Shown: piece by piece, positions 53,786 to 61,466 of the stretch
Position numbering within the stretch: position 1 is the stretch's first letter
Layout of the letters: each line of letters begins with the position of its first letter
DNA from: Pseudomonas sp. UBA5706
Lineage (GTDB): Bacteria > Pseudomonadota > Gammaproteobacteria > Pseudomonadales > Pseudomonadaceae
Assembly: GCF_002419965.1 (NCBI RefSeq)
Contig: NZ_DIHC01000002.1
Location: 110,568-174,567, forward strand
Direction: 5' to 3'
Length of the DNA: 64,000 bases
The notes under the pieces: model-generated
Databases searched by the model: none
The model's input: the letters and a program-made list of their open reading frames with translations, nothing else
Told to the model about the DNA's origin: nothing
Translations under genes and position numbers: made by a program

Positions 53786-54058
53786 TCATGCCGCGACTTC
53801 TGCTTTAGGCACGATGCTTACATAACGACGACCGAAGGCGCCTTTAACCTGGAACTTGATCACGCCTTCGACTTTAGCGAACAGGGTGTGATCCTTACCC
53901 ATGCCAACGCCGTAGCCAGCGTGGAACTGGGTGCCGCGCTGACGCACGATGATGTTGCCCGGGACGATGACCTGGCCGCCATACATCTTCACGCCAAGGC
54001 GTTTGGCTTCTGAGTCGCGACCGTTACGGGTACTACCACCAGCTTTTTTGTGTGCCAT
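53786..54058 (-). CDS. rpmA: 50S ribosomal protein L27
   Basis: 90-aa r-protein near the peptidyl transferase centre. MAHKKAGGSTRNGRDSEAKRLGVK is the universal N-terminus; it is not preceded by the cleavable extension found in Firmicutes. GNIIVRQRGTQFH and GKDHTLFA are the conserved core. It is co-transcribed with rplU 35 bp upstream. Confidence 0.98.
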   Translation of the reverse strand: MAHKKAGGSTRNGRDSEAKRLGVKMYGGQVIVPGNIIVRQRGTQFHAGYGVGMGKDHTLFAKVEGVIKFQVKGAFGRRYVSIVPKAEVAA

Positions 54059-54093
54059 GAGTTCAATTCTCCTAGTGAGGAATTAGGCTGAAA

Positions 54094-54408
54094 TTAAGCC
54101 TGAATACCGGTGATTTTGATCTCGGTGTACCACTGGCGGTGGCCCATACGCTTCATGTGGTGCTTACGGCGACGGAACTTGATGATGCGGACTTTATCGT
54201 GACGACCTTGGGAGATCACTTCAGCCACAACGGTTGCGCCAGCAACGACAGGAGCACCGATGTTCACGTCGTCGCCGTTGGCAACCAACAGAACGCGATC
54301 AAAAGTAACGGATTCGCCAGTGGCGATTTCCAGTTTTTCGATCTTCAGGTATTCACCTGGGGCGACCTTGTATTGCTTGCCGCCAGTAACGATTACTGCA
54401 TAAGACAT
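54094..54408 (-). CDS. rplU: 50S ribosomal protein L21
   Basis: 104-aa r-protein that binds 23S rRNA. MSYAVIVTGGKQYKVAPGEYLKIEKL begins it; the motif HMKRMGHRQWYTEIKITGI ends it. A longer ORF start is not supported. The strong sigma-70 promoter upstream leaves a leader of about 130 nt. Confidence 0.98.
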   Translation of the reverse strand: MSYAVIVTGGKQYKVAPGEYLKIEKLEIATGESVTFDRVLLVANGDDVNIGAPVVAGATVVAEVISQGRHDKVRIIKFRRRKHHMKRMGHRQWYTEIKITGIQA

Positions 54409-54542
54409 GGTATTTCTCCGAAAATCCTGCTCACCCAGCTCTTTATAGGAAGAGGTATTGGCTGGCATGGCTGCATGTGGCTGGAAAGACCCGACATGCA
54501 ATTGCGTAAGGCAGGTGCTGCCCAGGAAAGTTAGGGTGCGCG

Positions 54543-54571
54543 ATTGTACGCAAGCCGTGAGCGCCTTGCAA
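54543..54571 (-). promoter_or_regulatory. sigma-70 promoter of rplU-rpmA
   Basis: On the minus strand TTGCAA, 17 bp, then TACAAT. The position implies a leader of about 130 nt before rplU, long enough for autoregulatory RNA structure, though I see no named motif. Confidence 0.75.
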
Positions 54572-54589
54572 GCGGCCGTACGTCACGCC

Positions 54590-54618
54590 TTGACAGGGTG
54601 GGGCCTGCAACCTAGCAT
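54590..54618 (+). promoter_or_regulatory. sigma-70 promoter of ispB
   Basis: TTGACA, 17 bp, then TAGCAT, about 33 bp upstream of the ispB ATG, back to back with the rplU promoter. Confidence 0.6.
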
Positions 54619-54650
54619 GCCGCGCAACCCTTCTGGAGCACGTCTCGCTG

Positions 54651-55619
54651 ATGCAACCCCAAGCCTTCTACCGCGCTGTGGCGGACGACTTTACAGCCGT
54701 CGACCACATTATCAAGAAGCAGCTGACATCGCGCGTGCCGCTGGTCTCGAAAATCGGCGACTACATTACCTCCGCCGGCGGCAAACGCCTGCGTCCATTG
54801 CTGGTGCTGCTGTGTGGCAAGGCGCTGGGCAGCGGCGGTGAAAACCTGCGCCTGCTGGCGGCCACCATTGAATTCCTGCACACCGCCACCCTGTTGCACG
54901 ACGATGTCGTCGACATGTCCGGCATGCGCCGCGGCCGCTCGACCGCAAATGCGATGTGGGGCAATGCGCCGAGCGTTCTGGTGGGCGACTTCCTTTATTC
55001 ACGCTCGTTCGAAATGATGGTCGAACTGGGTTCGATGCCGGTGATGCAGATTCTTTCCAAGGCGACCCGCGTGATCGCCGAGGGTGAAGTACTGCAGCTG
55101 TCGAAGGTTCGCGACGCCAGCACCACCGAAGAAACCTACATGGAAGTGATTCGCGGCAAGACAGCCATGTTGTTCGAAGCCTCGACTCATAGCGCCGCGG
55201 CGTTGGCCAACGCCAGCCAGGAACAGAGCGAAGCGCTGCGCACGTTCGGCGACCATTTGGGTGTGGCATTCCAGCTGGTCGACGACTTGCTCGACTACCG
55301 CGGCGATGCCGAGACCATGGGCAAGAACATCGGTGACGACCTGGCAGAAGGCAAACCGACCCTGCCACTGATCTACACCATGCGCGAAGGTACTCCTGAA
55401 CAGGCTGCCCTGGTGCGCAAAGCTATTCAGAAAGGCGGCCTGGAAGACCTCGACAGCATCCGTGTAGCGGTCGAGCACTCAGGTTCCCTTGATTACACTG
55501 CCAAACTGGCTCGCGACTATGTCGCCCGCGCCATCGCTTGCCTCGAAGTCCTGCCTGCCAGCGAGTATCGCGATGCGCTGGTCGAGCTGAGCGAATTTGC
55601 GGTAGCCCGTACGCACTGA
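54651..55619 (+). CDS. ispB: polyprenyl diphosphate synthase IspB
   Basis: Trans-prenyltransferase that makes the ubiquinone side chain (C40/C45). It is 322 aa. First Asp-rich motif HDDVVDMSGMRRGR near residue 85 and second LVDDLLDYRGD near residue 210, the FPPS signature pair. The GGKRLRP segment near residue 45 binds IPP. It diverges from rplU, the usual arrangement. Confidence 0.95.
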   Translation: MQPQAFYRAVADDFTAVDHIIKKQLTSRVPLVSKIGDYITSAGGKRLRPLLVLLCGKALGSGGENLRLLAATIEFLHTATLLHDDVVDMSGMRRGRSTANAMWGNAPSVLVGDFLYSRSFEMMVELGSMPVMQILSKATRVIAEGEVLQLSKVRDASTTEETYMEVIRGKTAMLFEASTHSAAALANASQEQSEALRTFGDHLGVAFQLVDDLLDYRGDAETMGKNIGDDLAEGKPTLPLIYTMREGTPEQAALVRKAIQKGGLEDLDSIRVAVEHSGSLDYTAKLARDYVARAIACLEVLPASEYRDALVELSEFAVARTH

Positions 55620-55638
55620 TCAGCGCCCTGCTCCACCG

Positions 55639-55667
55639 AAAAGCCCATCCATGTGATGGGCTTTTTT
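55639..55667 (+). terminator. terminator of ispB
   Basis: AAAAGCCCATC-catgt-GATGGGC followed by T6. Confidence 0.9.
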
Positions 55668-55734
55668 GCGTTTCGCGTTTCGCGATGCCGGGCCATTGAG
55701 AACGCCACATGACCCAGATCAACCCAATCGCCAA

Positions 55735-55792
55735 AATGCGAATTAATCTCAAATAGATCCTTGCTATTCTTCAGATAAGAATTATTCTCATT
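55735..55792 (+). promoter_or_regulatory. two Fur-box-like sites upstream of a small gene
   Basis: AATGCGAATTAATCTCAAA (55735-55753, better read in reverse as GAGATTAATTCGCATT) and GATAAGAATTATTCTCATT (55774-55792) each resemble the Pseudomonas Fur box, which centres on AAT-ATTCTCATT. The second matches 12 of 19 positions of GATAATGATAATCATTATC. They lie 24-80 bp before the ATG of the 80-aa gene, in the promoter zone, so iron-dependent repression is likely. Confidence 0.6.
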
Positions 55793-55815
55793 GAAACCTT
55801 TCAAGGAGCAGGACC

Positions 55816-56058
55816 ATGACTTATCTGATCGACGCCTGGCTGGACCGACCACACCCTTACCTGCGCATTCTGCATCGCGAGACCGGCCAGGTCTGTGCAG
55901 TGCTGGAAGAAGACGCGCTGGACGAGTTGCGGGATCAGGGGGATCTGGACGTAAACAGTCTCAGCTCATGCGAACCGGGGATTCAAAAGGAGATGGTGCG
56001 CAGCCTGTTTCTGTTCTGCTACGCCCGAGCCTTGCGCCCGGCCGGTGAACTGCATTGA
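55816..56058 (+). CDS. small conserved protein behind Fur-type sites
   Basis: 80-aa acidic cytoplasmic protein (MTYLIDAWLDRPHPYLRILHRETGQVC start) with an AAGGAGCAG ribosome-binding site. It is rich in Asp, Glu and Leu, contains no metal-binding cluster beyond three scattered cysteines, and has no signal or membrane helix. It occupies the position of P. aeruginosa PA4570 next to ispB. Function unknown; the Fur-like operators suggest expression under iron starvation. Confidence 0.8.
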   Translation: MTYLIDAWLDRPHPYLRILHRETGQVCAVLEEDALDELRDQGDLDVNSLSSCEPGIQKEMVRSLFLFCYARALRPAGELH

Positions 56059-56078
56059 TGACTGCCGCCGAATACAAC

Positions 56079-56113
56079 ATTGCCGGGTGAACACCGATAG
56101 TCCACCCGGCAAT
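56079..56113. terminator. perfect inverted repeat between convergent genes
   Basis: ATTGCCGGGTG and CACCCGGCAAT, 11 bp each and separated by 13 nt, lie between the 80-aa gene and the convergent FKBP gene. There is no clear T-run, so it is a possible bidirectional terminator only. Confidence 0.5.
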
Positions 56114-56161
56114 GATCGGTTTAAAGCTTAAAACTCAGCGCTTACCGCTGCTTTCAAGCTT

Positions 56162-56779
56162 TTACAGAACGTCGAGCAGCTCGACGTCAAACACCAAAAC
56201 GCTGTGCGGCGGGATGCTGCCCACGCCCTGAGCGCCATAGGCCAGCTCGCTAGGAACGTGCAAACGCCATTTGCTGCCGGCCTTCATCAGTTGCAACGCT
56301 TCGGTCCAGCCAGCGATCACGCCACCGACCGGAAATTCAGCAGGCTCCCCACGATCGTAGGAGCTGTCGAATACCGTGCCGTCGATCAGCATGCCGTGGT
56401 AGTGAGTACGCACGTTGCTTTCACGGGTTGGCTGAGCGCCTTCGCCGGCAGTGATGACTTCGAATTGCAGACCCGATTCCAGCGTAGTGACACCATCACG
56501 CTTGGCGTTCTCGGCCAGGTATTCCTTGCCGGCACCGGCAGCGGCTTCGGCTTTGGAGGCGGCTTCGGCTTGCATGATTTCGCGGATGACCTTGAAGCTG
56601 GCAGCCATTTCTTCCTGGCTGACACGGCTTGGTTTGCCACCGAAAGCATCGGTCAAACCAGCCAGAATAGCGTCCAGGCTGACGCCCGGCGGCGGATTGT
56701 CACGCAGCTGGTCGCCCAACTGGCGGCCAATGCCGTAGCTGACGCGGGTTTCGTCGGTGGACAGGTTGACTTCGGACAT
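56162..56779 (-). CDS. fklB: FKBP-type peptidyl-prolyl isomerase (FklB/FkpA type)
   Basis: 205-aa isomerase. The N-terminal dimerisation part (MSEVNLSTDETRVSYGIGRQLGDQL to about residue 95) has the FKBP-N pattern and an Ala/Glu-rich helix. The C-terminal FKBP domain has VRTHYHGMLIDGTVFDSSYDRGEPAEFPVGGVIAGWTEALQLMKAGSKW. No signal peptide is evident at the chosen start, which favours the cytoplasmic FklB type. An in-frame upstream extension of 25 codons is not supported. Confidence 0.88.
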   Translation of the reverse strand: MSEVNLSTDETRVSYGIGRQLGDQLRDNPPPGVSLDAILAGLTDAFGGKPSRVSQEEMAASFKVIREIMQAEAASKAEAAAGAGKEYLAENAKRDGVTTLESGLQFEVITAGEGAQPTRESNVRTHYHGMLIDGTVFDSSYDRGEPAEFPVGGVIAGWTEALQLMKAGSKWRLHVPSELAYGAQGVGSIPPHSVLVFDVELLDVL

Positions 56780-56994
56780 GCTGCTGCTCCGCTTATATAG
56801 AGCGCCCAAGGCGCCCTGAATCAAAAGGCCGAGCAGCCTAGCACATTCGCTCAATCTCCCCTAAGCGGGCAACCCGGTCATCCCGCAAGCCGGCGGTCCC
56901 GGCACCTGTCGCGGCGGCTTGCCGACGGTAATGCTCTTGATACGTCACCGCTGATTCGCCGAGCGGCTAGGATTGGTTGTGGCGCAGGCCCGCA

Positions 56995-57483
56995 TCAATG
57001 CTTGGTCAGCTTATCCAGATACCCCATCGCAAACGCCGACACCACGAAGGTCATGTGAATGATCACGTACCACATCAGGTATTGGGGCTCGATGTTCCTG
57101 GCGTCCATGAACACCCGCAGCAGATGAATGGAGGAAATGGCGACGATGGAGGCCGCCACCTTCATCTTCAACGACGTGGAATCCATTTTGCCCAGCCAAC
57201 TGAGCTTTTCCTTGTCCTCGTCGATGTCCAGTTGCGAGACGAAGTTCTCATAGCCCGAGATCATCACCATCACGAGCAGGCCACCGACCAGCGCCATGTC
57301 GATCAACGACAACAGCACCAGAATCAGGTCCGACTCGGCCAGCGAAAATATGTTGGGTATGACGTGAAAGACTTCCTGGAAGAACTTCAGCCCTAGCGCC
57401 AGCAGGCCTAGGGATAAACCAATATAGATCGGCGCCAGCAACCAGCGCGATGCGTACATAGCATTTTCGATAAACCGTTCCAT
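56995..57483 (-). CDS. UPF0114 (YqhA) family membrane protein
   Basis: 162-aa inner-membrane protein with four hydrophobic segments (residues about 10-30, 55-78, 107-127 and 135-155). MERFIENAMYASRWLLAPIYIGLSLGLL and SGYENFVSQLDIDEDKEKLSWLGKMD are typical of the YqhA family. Function unknown. Confidence 0.88.
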   Translation of the reverse strand: MERFIENAMYASRWLLAPIYIGLSLGLLALGLKFFQEVFHVIPNIFSLAESDLILVLLSLIDMALVGGLLVMVMISGYENFVSQLDIDEDKEKLSWLGKMDSTSLKMKVAASIVAISSIHLLRVFMDARNIEPQYLMWYVIIHMTFVVSAFAMGYLDKLTKH

Positions 57484-57579
57484 TGAAACTCACAGATAAT
57501 TAGAAGCCCGCGAGTATAGGGCGACGGCGCGGACGCACAAGTGATCACGCCAAACCTGGACAATCGGCTGCACGATAAC

Positions 57580-57603
57580 GATCAAGCGATCAAGCGATCA
57601 AGC
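57580..57603 (+). repeat. three tandem copies of GATCAAGC
   Basis: An 8-bp unit repeated three times without change, preceded by a related ATAAC. It lies about 100 bp upstream of the YqhA gene, outside any gene. Confidence 0.8.
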
Positions 57604-57676
57604 AGTCGACGAAGGCCACGCTACACCCCTGAACCACAGGAACAACCACGGGCGTTCGTCGATGGGTTACTGCACG

Positions 57677-58009
57677 TCAATTGACGGGGGAGGTCCGCTG
57701 AGCATTGGAGGCATCGCTATTGATCCTTCGCAATTCACCTTGCAGATGCAGGCTCCAGATCGGTATCTCTTCGGCTGTCTGATACCCGTGCAGCACCAGG
57801 CTTTCGGCAATCGCATCCAGAACGGATTCGGCGGCGACAGGACCATGAAAGGGGCCTTGGGCCTTTAATGCCGATGGTTGTTCTCCAGACATTCCGGCGG
57901 CGAACAACAAGGTCCACATACCGTTATCGCCGGACAGGGGGCGCACTACACATTCGATTCGGGTCACCAGACCCAGGCATTGGCGAGTAAGACAGAGGCT
58001 GCGCGACAT
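57677..58009 (-). CDS. small conserved hypothetical protein
   Basis: 110-aa protein, likely start MSRSLCLTRQCLGLV, chosen because GAGGAGC lies 6 nt upstream; an extension of 49 codons is possible but unlikely. Residues 35-75 contain WTLLFAAGMSGEQPSALKAQGPFHG. A C-terminal IPIWSLHLQGELRRIN motif follows. It has no signal peptide and no known domain. Its position next to the Lon-like gene suggests it is the counterpart of P. aeruginosa PA4575. Confidence 0.6.
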   Translation of the reverse strand: MSRSLCLTRQCLGLVTRIECVVRPLSGDNGMWTLLFAAGMSGEQPSALKAQGPFHGPVAAESVLDAIAESLVLHGYQTAEEIPIWSLHLQGELRRINSDASNAQRTSPVN

Positions 58010-58194
58010 GGCAAGCTCCTCATTGATTACAGTATTCATTCCCTTGAAACGGCGAAGGAAACGCGTCAGTCCCTTTGACAACTGCTGTAGCCCGACAATA
58101 TCGAAGAAATACCCTGCAAGAAAAGCAGGAAAATAAAACGGGCGCCGAATGGTCATTTAGCCATCAAACGCCCTGTTTACTTGACGTCTAACCT

Positions 58195-60627
58195 TCAACT
58201 TTTCAGCTCCGGCTGCAATTGTGGCGCCTCTTTTTCAAGCTCCTTGAGCTCGTCCTCGCTGAGCATTTCTGCGATATCACGCAGGCGTTCCACCACTCGA
58301 CCGTTCACCGAGTCTTCCGGGAATTGCCCGTCTTCATCGGCCTCGCCCACGGCCTCACCGACCAGCAGACCGAGCGCCTCATCGACCTGCCGCACGGCAT
58401 AGACATGGAATTGCCCGGCGCGAACGGCCTGCAACACGCGCTCATCGAGCATGAGGGTCGCCACGTTGGCGTGTGGAATGATTGCCCCTTGATCGCCTGT
58501 AAGACCCCGCGCTTCGCAGAGTCGGAAGAAGCCCTCGATCTTCTCGTTTACTCCACCAACAGCCTGCACTTCACCGAACTGGTTGATGGAGCCGGTGATG
58601 GCAAAGCACTGCTTGAGCGGGGTTTTCGACAACGCGGAAATCAGCGTACAGACCTCGCCAAGTGAAGCGCTGTCACCGTCCACATAACCGTAGGACTGCT
58701 CCAGCGCGATGCTCGCGGAGATCGCCAGCGGGAATTCCTGGGCGTACCGGCTACCCAGGTAACCGGTGAGGATCATCACGCCTTTGGAGTGGATCGGCTG
58801 ACCGAGATTGACCTCGCGCTCGATATCGACGATGCCACTGCCACCCGGATACACCGTGGCGGAAATCCGCGCCGGCACGCCGAAGGCTGAATCGCCCACT
58901 TCCAGCACGGTGAGGCCATTGCATTTACCGACCGCCGCGCCCGTGGTGTCGATCAGGATGATGCCAGCGAGCATGTCATCGAGAATCCGCGCCGACACCC
59001 GACCGGTGCGCGTGGCCTTGGCTTTGAGCGCACGTTCGATATGACCGGCATCGGTACGCTCGTCGCTGGCCAGGCTGCGAATGAAATCCGCCTCGCTGAC
59101 CAACTGGAACAGATCCCCGATGCGCGCCGATAACCGCCCCTGATGCTCGGCCAGACGTGCGCTGTAAGTCGCCAGACGCGCCACGGCGTCGGCCGTCAGC
59201 GGCGCCATGCCTTCTTCCGAAGTGCGAGTCTTGAGCAACTGGGCAAACTGCTCCAGGCTCTCGTCAACCATCGGAATGTCTTCGTCGAAGTCCACCAATA
59301 CCCGGAACATCTCCTGGAAGTCCGGATCGAGGTCCTGCAGCGTGTAATACAGCGACCGCGCGCCAATGATGATGACCTTGACGTGCAGCGGGATGGTCTG
59401 CGGCGTCAGCGTCACGGTAGCGATGCGGCCCAACTCGCCCAGCGGCGATTCCATTTTCAGCTTGCGAGACTGCAGCGAGCGCTTGAGGGCATCCCACACG
59501 AACGGCTCGCTGAGCATCTTTTCGGCTTCCAGCACCAGAAAGCCACCGTTGGCCCGATGAAACGCGCCCGGACGCAGCTGGCGATACGTCGTGTAGAGCG
59601 CGCCCTGGTCAGTGCTGTACTCGATGCGTCCAAACAGATTGTCGTAGGTGGGGTGCGGCTCGAACACCACAGGCGCCCCGCCACTGGCTGAGTGGCCGAC
59701 CACCAGGCTCGGGCAATACTGCTCTTCCAGCAGCTTGCGCGCCTGGGCGTCGGTTTTGCTGTCATCGACCAGCTGCTCGACTACCGTTTTCAGCAGGTTG
59801 ACCTGCACCGCTTGCAAATAAGCGCAGACTTCAGCGTTCTCGGCGTACTGCTCGGACAAAGGTGCGAGCAACGGTTGCAAAGCCAGAATGATGGTTTCTT
59901 CATTGAGCTGGCGCATCTGGTTGTTGGATTCGCGTTTCCACTGCGGCAGGCTGGCGAGCTCTTCGTTAAGGCGCTCTTCCAGTGCCGAAATATCCGTGTG
60001 GAAGCGCTCGCGCTCGGCTTCCGGCAGTTGCGAAAACTCGGCTTCGTCCAGCGCCTTGCCTTCCAGCATCGGGGTGAACGCAATGTTGGTGCTATCGCGA
60101 TAAAGGGCGATGTCCTTTTCCAGCGCCAGACGCTCGATCACATCCAGCGCGCGGTCGTAGCGCTGGTTGAAGGCGCGATCGATGGCGCTTTTCTTTTGCT
60201 GGTAGGACGGATGCTCGAACACGGCGGGAAATGTCGCCAGCAGGTTGTCGATCAGTCCGCCGATATCAGCGATGAACGAGTTGGCGCTGCCGGCAGGCAA
60301 CTCCACGGCGCGGGGCTCGCGTGCTTCGTCAAAGTTATTGACGTAGACCCAGTCTGACGGTGTCTGCATGCGCTTACCCTCGGCCTTGAGGTAGCGCTTG
60401 ACGAAGGAGAAGCGACCGGTGCCGGGCTCCCCCATGACGAATACGTTGTAGCCGGGACGCGGCATGGCGACCCCGAACTGTAAGGCCTCGACCGCTCGTT
60501 CTTGGCCGAGCACGCCGCGAAAGGGTTCCAGATCGTTGGTTGTCGTGAAGCTGAACTGTTCAGCGGAAAAGGGACGGGTAAGCGCCTCGGGCGCAAGTCG
60601 CAAGCTGGCAGCAACAGGATCGGGCAT
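58195..60627 (-). CDS. Lon-like ATP-dependent protease (LonB-type)
   Basis: 810-aa AAA+ serine protease of the Lon family lacking the N-domain of classical Lon. The nucleotide-binding part has GEPGTGRFS at residues 66-74, where Arg replaces the Walker A Lys, and a Walker B-like FLVLEAEKM near residue 370. The proteolytic dyad is Ser near 652 (YVDGDSAS) and Lys near 695 (GGVNEKIEG), spaced 43 residues as in Lon. A long inserted region (residues 90-300) is coiled-coil rich. It is a single gene, divergent from the DUF3015 gene. Confidence 0.85.
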   Translation of the reverse strand: MPDPVAASLRLAPEALTRPFSAEQFSFTTTNDLEPFRGVLGQERAVEALQFGVAMPRPGYNVFVMGEPGTGRFSFVKRYLKAEGKRMQTPSDWVYVNNFDEAREPRAVELPAGSANSFIADIGGLIDNLLATFPAVFEHPSYQQKKSAIDRAFNQRYDRALDVIERLALEKDIALYRDSTNIAFTPMLEGKALDEAEFSQLPEAERERFHTDISALEERLNEELASLPQWKRESNNQMRQLNEETIILALQPLLAPLSEQYAENAEVCAYLQAVQVNLLKTVVEQLVDDSKTDAQARKLLEEQYCPSLVVGHSASGGAPVVFEPHPTYDNLFGRIEYSTDQGALYTTYRQLRPGAFHRANGGFLVLEAEKMLSEPFVWDALKRSLQSRKLKMESPLGELGRIATVTLTPQTIPLHVKVIIIGARSLYYTLQDLDPDFQEMFRVLVDFDEDIPMVDESLEQFAQLLKTRTSEEGMAPLTADAVARLATYSARLAEHQGRLSARIGDLFQLVSEADFIRSLASDERTDAGHIERALKAKATRTGRVSARILDDMLAGIILIDTTGAAVGKCNGLTVLEVGDSAFGVPARISATVYPGGSGIVDIEREVNLGQPIHSKGVMILTGYLGSRYAQEFPLAISASIALEQSYGYVDGDSASLGEVCTLISALSKTPLKQCFAITGSINQFGEVQAVGGVNEKIEGFFRLCEARGLTGDQGAIIPHANVATLMLDERVLQAVRAGQFHVYAVRQVDEALGLLVGEAVGEADEDGQFPEDSVNGRVVERLRDIAEMLSEDELKELEKEAPQLQPELKS

Positions 60628-60905
60628 CGGACATCCTTACATCACGCGGGGCAGATGGGCGCATTCTGGCGCTCGCTGCCCCAGACTGGCAAGGCAAGAA
60701 CCATCGGAATGTTTTTTGCCGACAACGCTTCCGGCAGCGCAAATGTGCAGTGTCCCATGCAAGAAACAGTAATTACGTACGGAACATTCAGAACGTGCCT
60801 AAACTCCAACCTGCGCGGCTGGTAACAATTTAAATAACCGGCCCGTTCTGACGCCTGTATGGGTCAGGCATCCGACCCTTGGTTGAAATAACAGAGACTA
60901 AAGCT

Positions 60906-61394
60906 ATGAAACGGATTCTTCTTGGTACTCTCCTCGCCGCTGCATCCTTGAACGCCATGGCTCAAGCTCCTGGCGGTCCTGATTGCGGCTGGGGCAACAT
61001 GCTGTTCGAAGGCCAACGCGGCACGCCAGCTCACTTCCTCGCATCGACTACCAACGGCACCTCCGGTAACGCCACATTCGGCATGACCTCGGGCACCAAC
61101 GGTTGCTCCACCAACAGCGCGCTGACCTACGGCGGCAAGTCTTGGTTTGCCATGAATGGCATGATGGACGAGCTTTCCAAAGACATGGCCATGGGCCAAG
61201 GCGAGGCGCTGACCACTTACGCGGTCGTGCTGGGCGTTGCACCGGAAGACCGTGCGCATTTCGCCGCAGTCACCCACGAGCACTACCAGCAGATCTTCAG
61301 CAAGGCCGACGCCACTGCTGATGACGTGCACAGCAACACCATCGATGTACTGAAGAACGATCCGACTCTGGCCAAATACGCAACTCAGGCCTAA
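60906..61394 (+). CDS. exported DUF3015 family protein
   Basis: 162-aa protein with a signal peptide (MKRILLGTLLAAASLNAMAQA). The mature part has PDCGWGNMLFEGQRGTPAHFLASTTNGTSGN, which is diagnostic of DUF3015, with two cysteines. Function unknown. An ORF start nine codons earlier is not used. A terminator follows. Confidence 0.88.
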   Translation: MKRILLGTLLAAASLNAMAQAPGGPDCGWGNMLFEGQRGTPAHFLASTTNGTSGNATFGMTSGTNGCSTNSALTYGGKSWFAMNGMMDELSKDMAMGQGEALTTYAVVLGVAPEDRAHFAAVTHEHYQQIFSKADATADDVHSNTIDVLKNDPTLAKYATQA

Positions 61395-61403
61395 AGTCGT
61401 GCC

Positions 61404-61434
61404 ACCTGCCTCCCTCCCGGGGGGCAGGTTTTTA
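61404..61434 (+). terminator. terminator of the DUF3015 gene
   Basis: ACCTGCC-(tccctcccgg)-GGGCAGGT with an extra CCC/GGG inner pair, then T5. Confidence 0.8.
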
Positions 61435-61466
61435 CGCCTCCCTCTATCCTGGTTAGTTGCCTCTTT

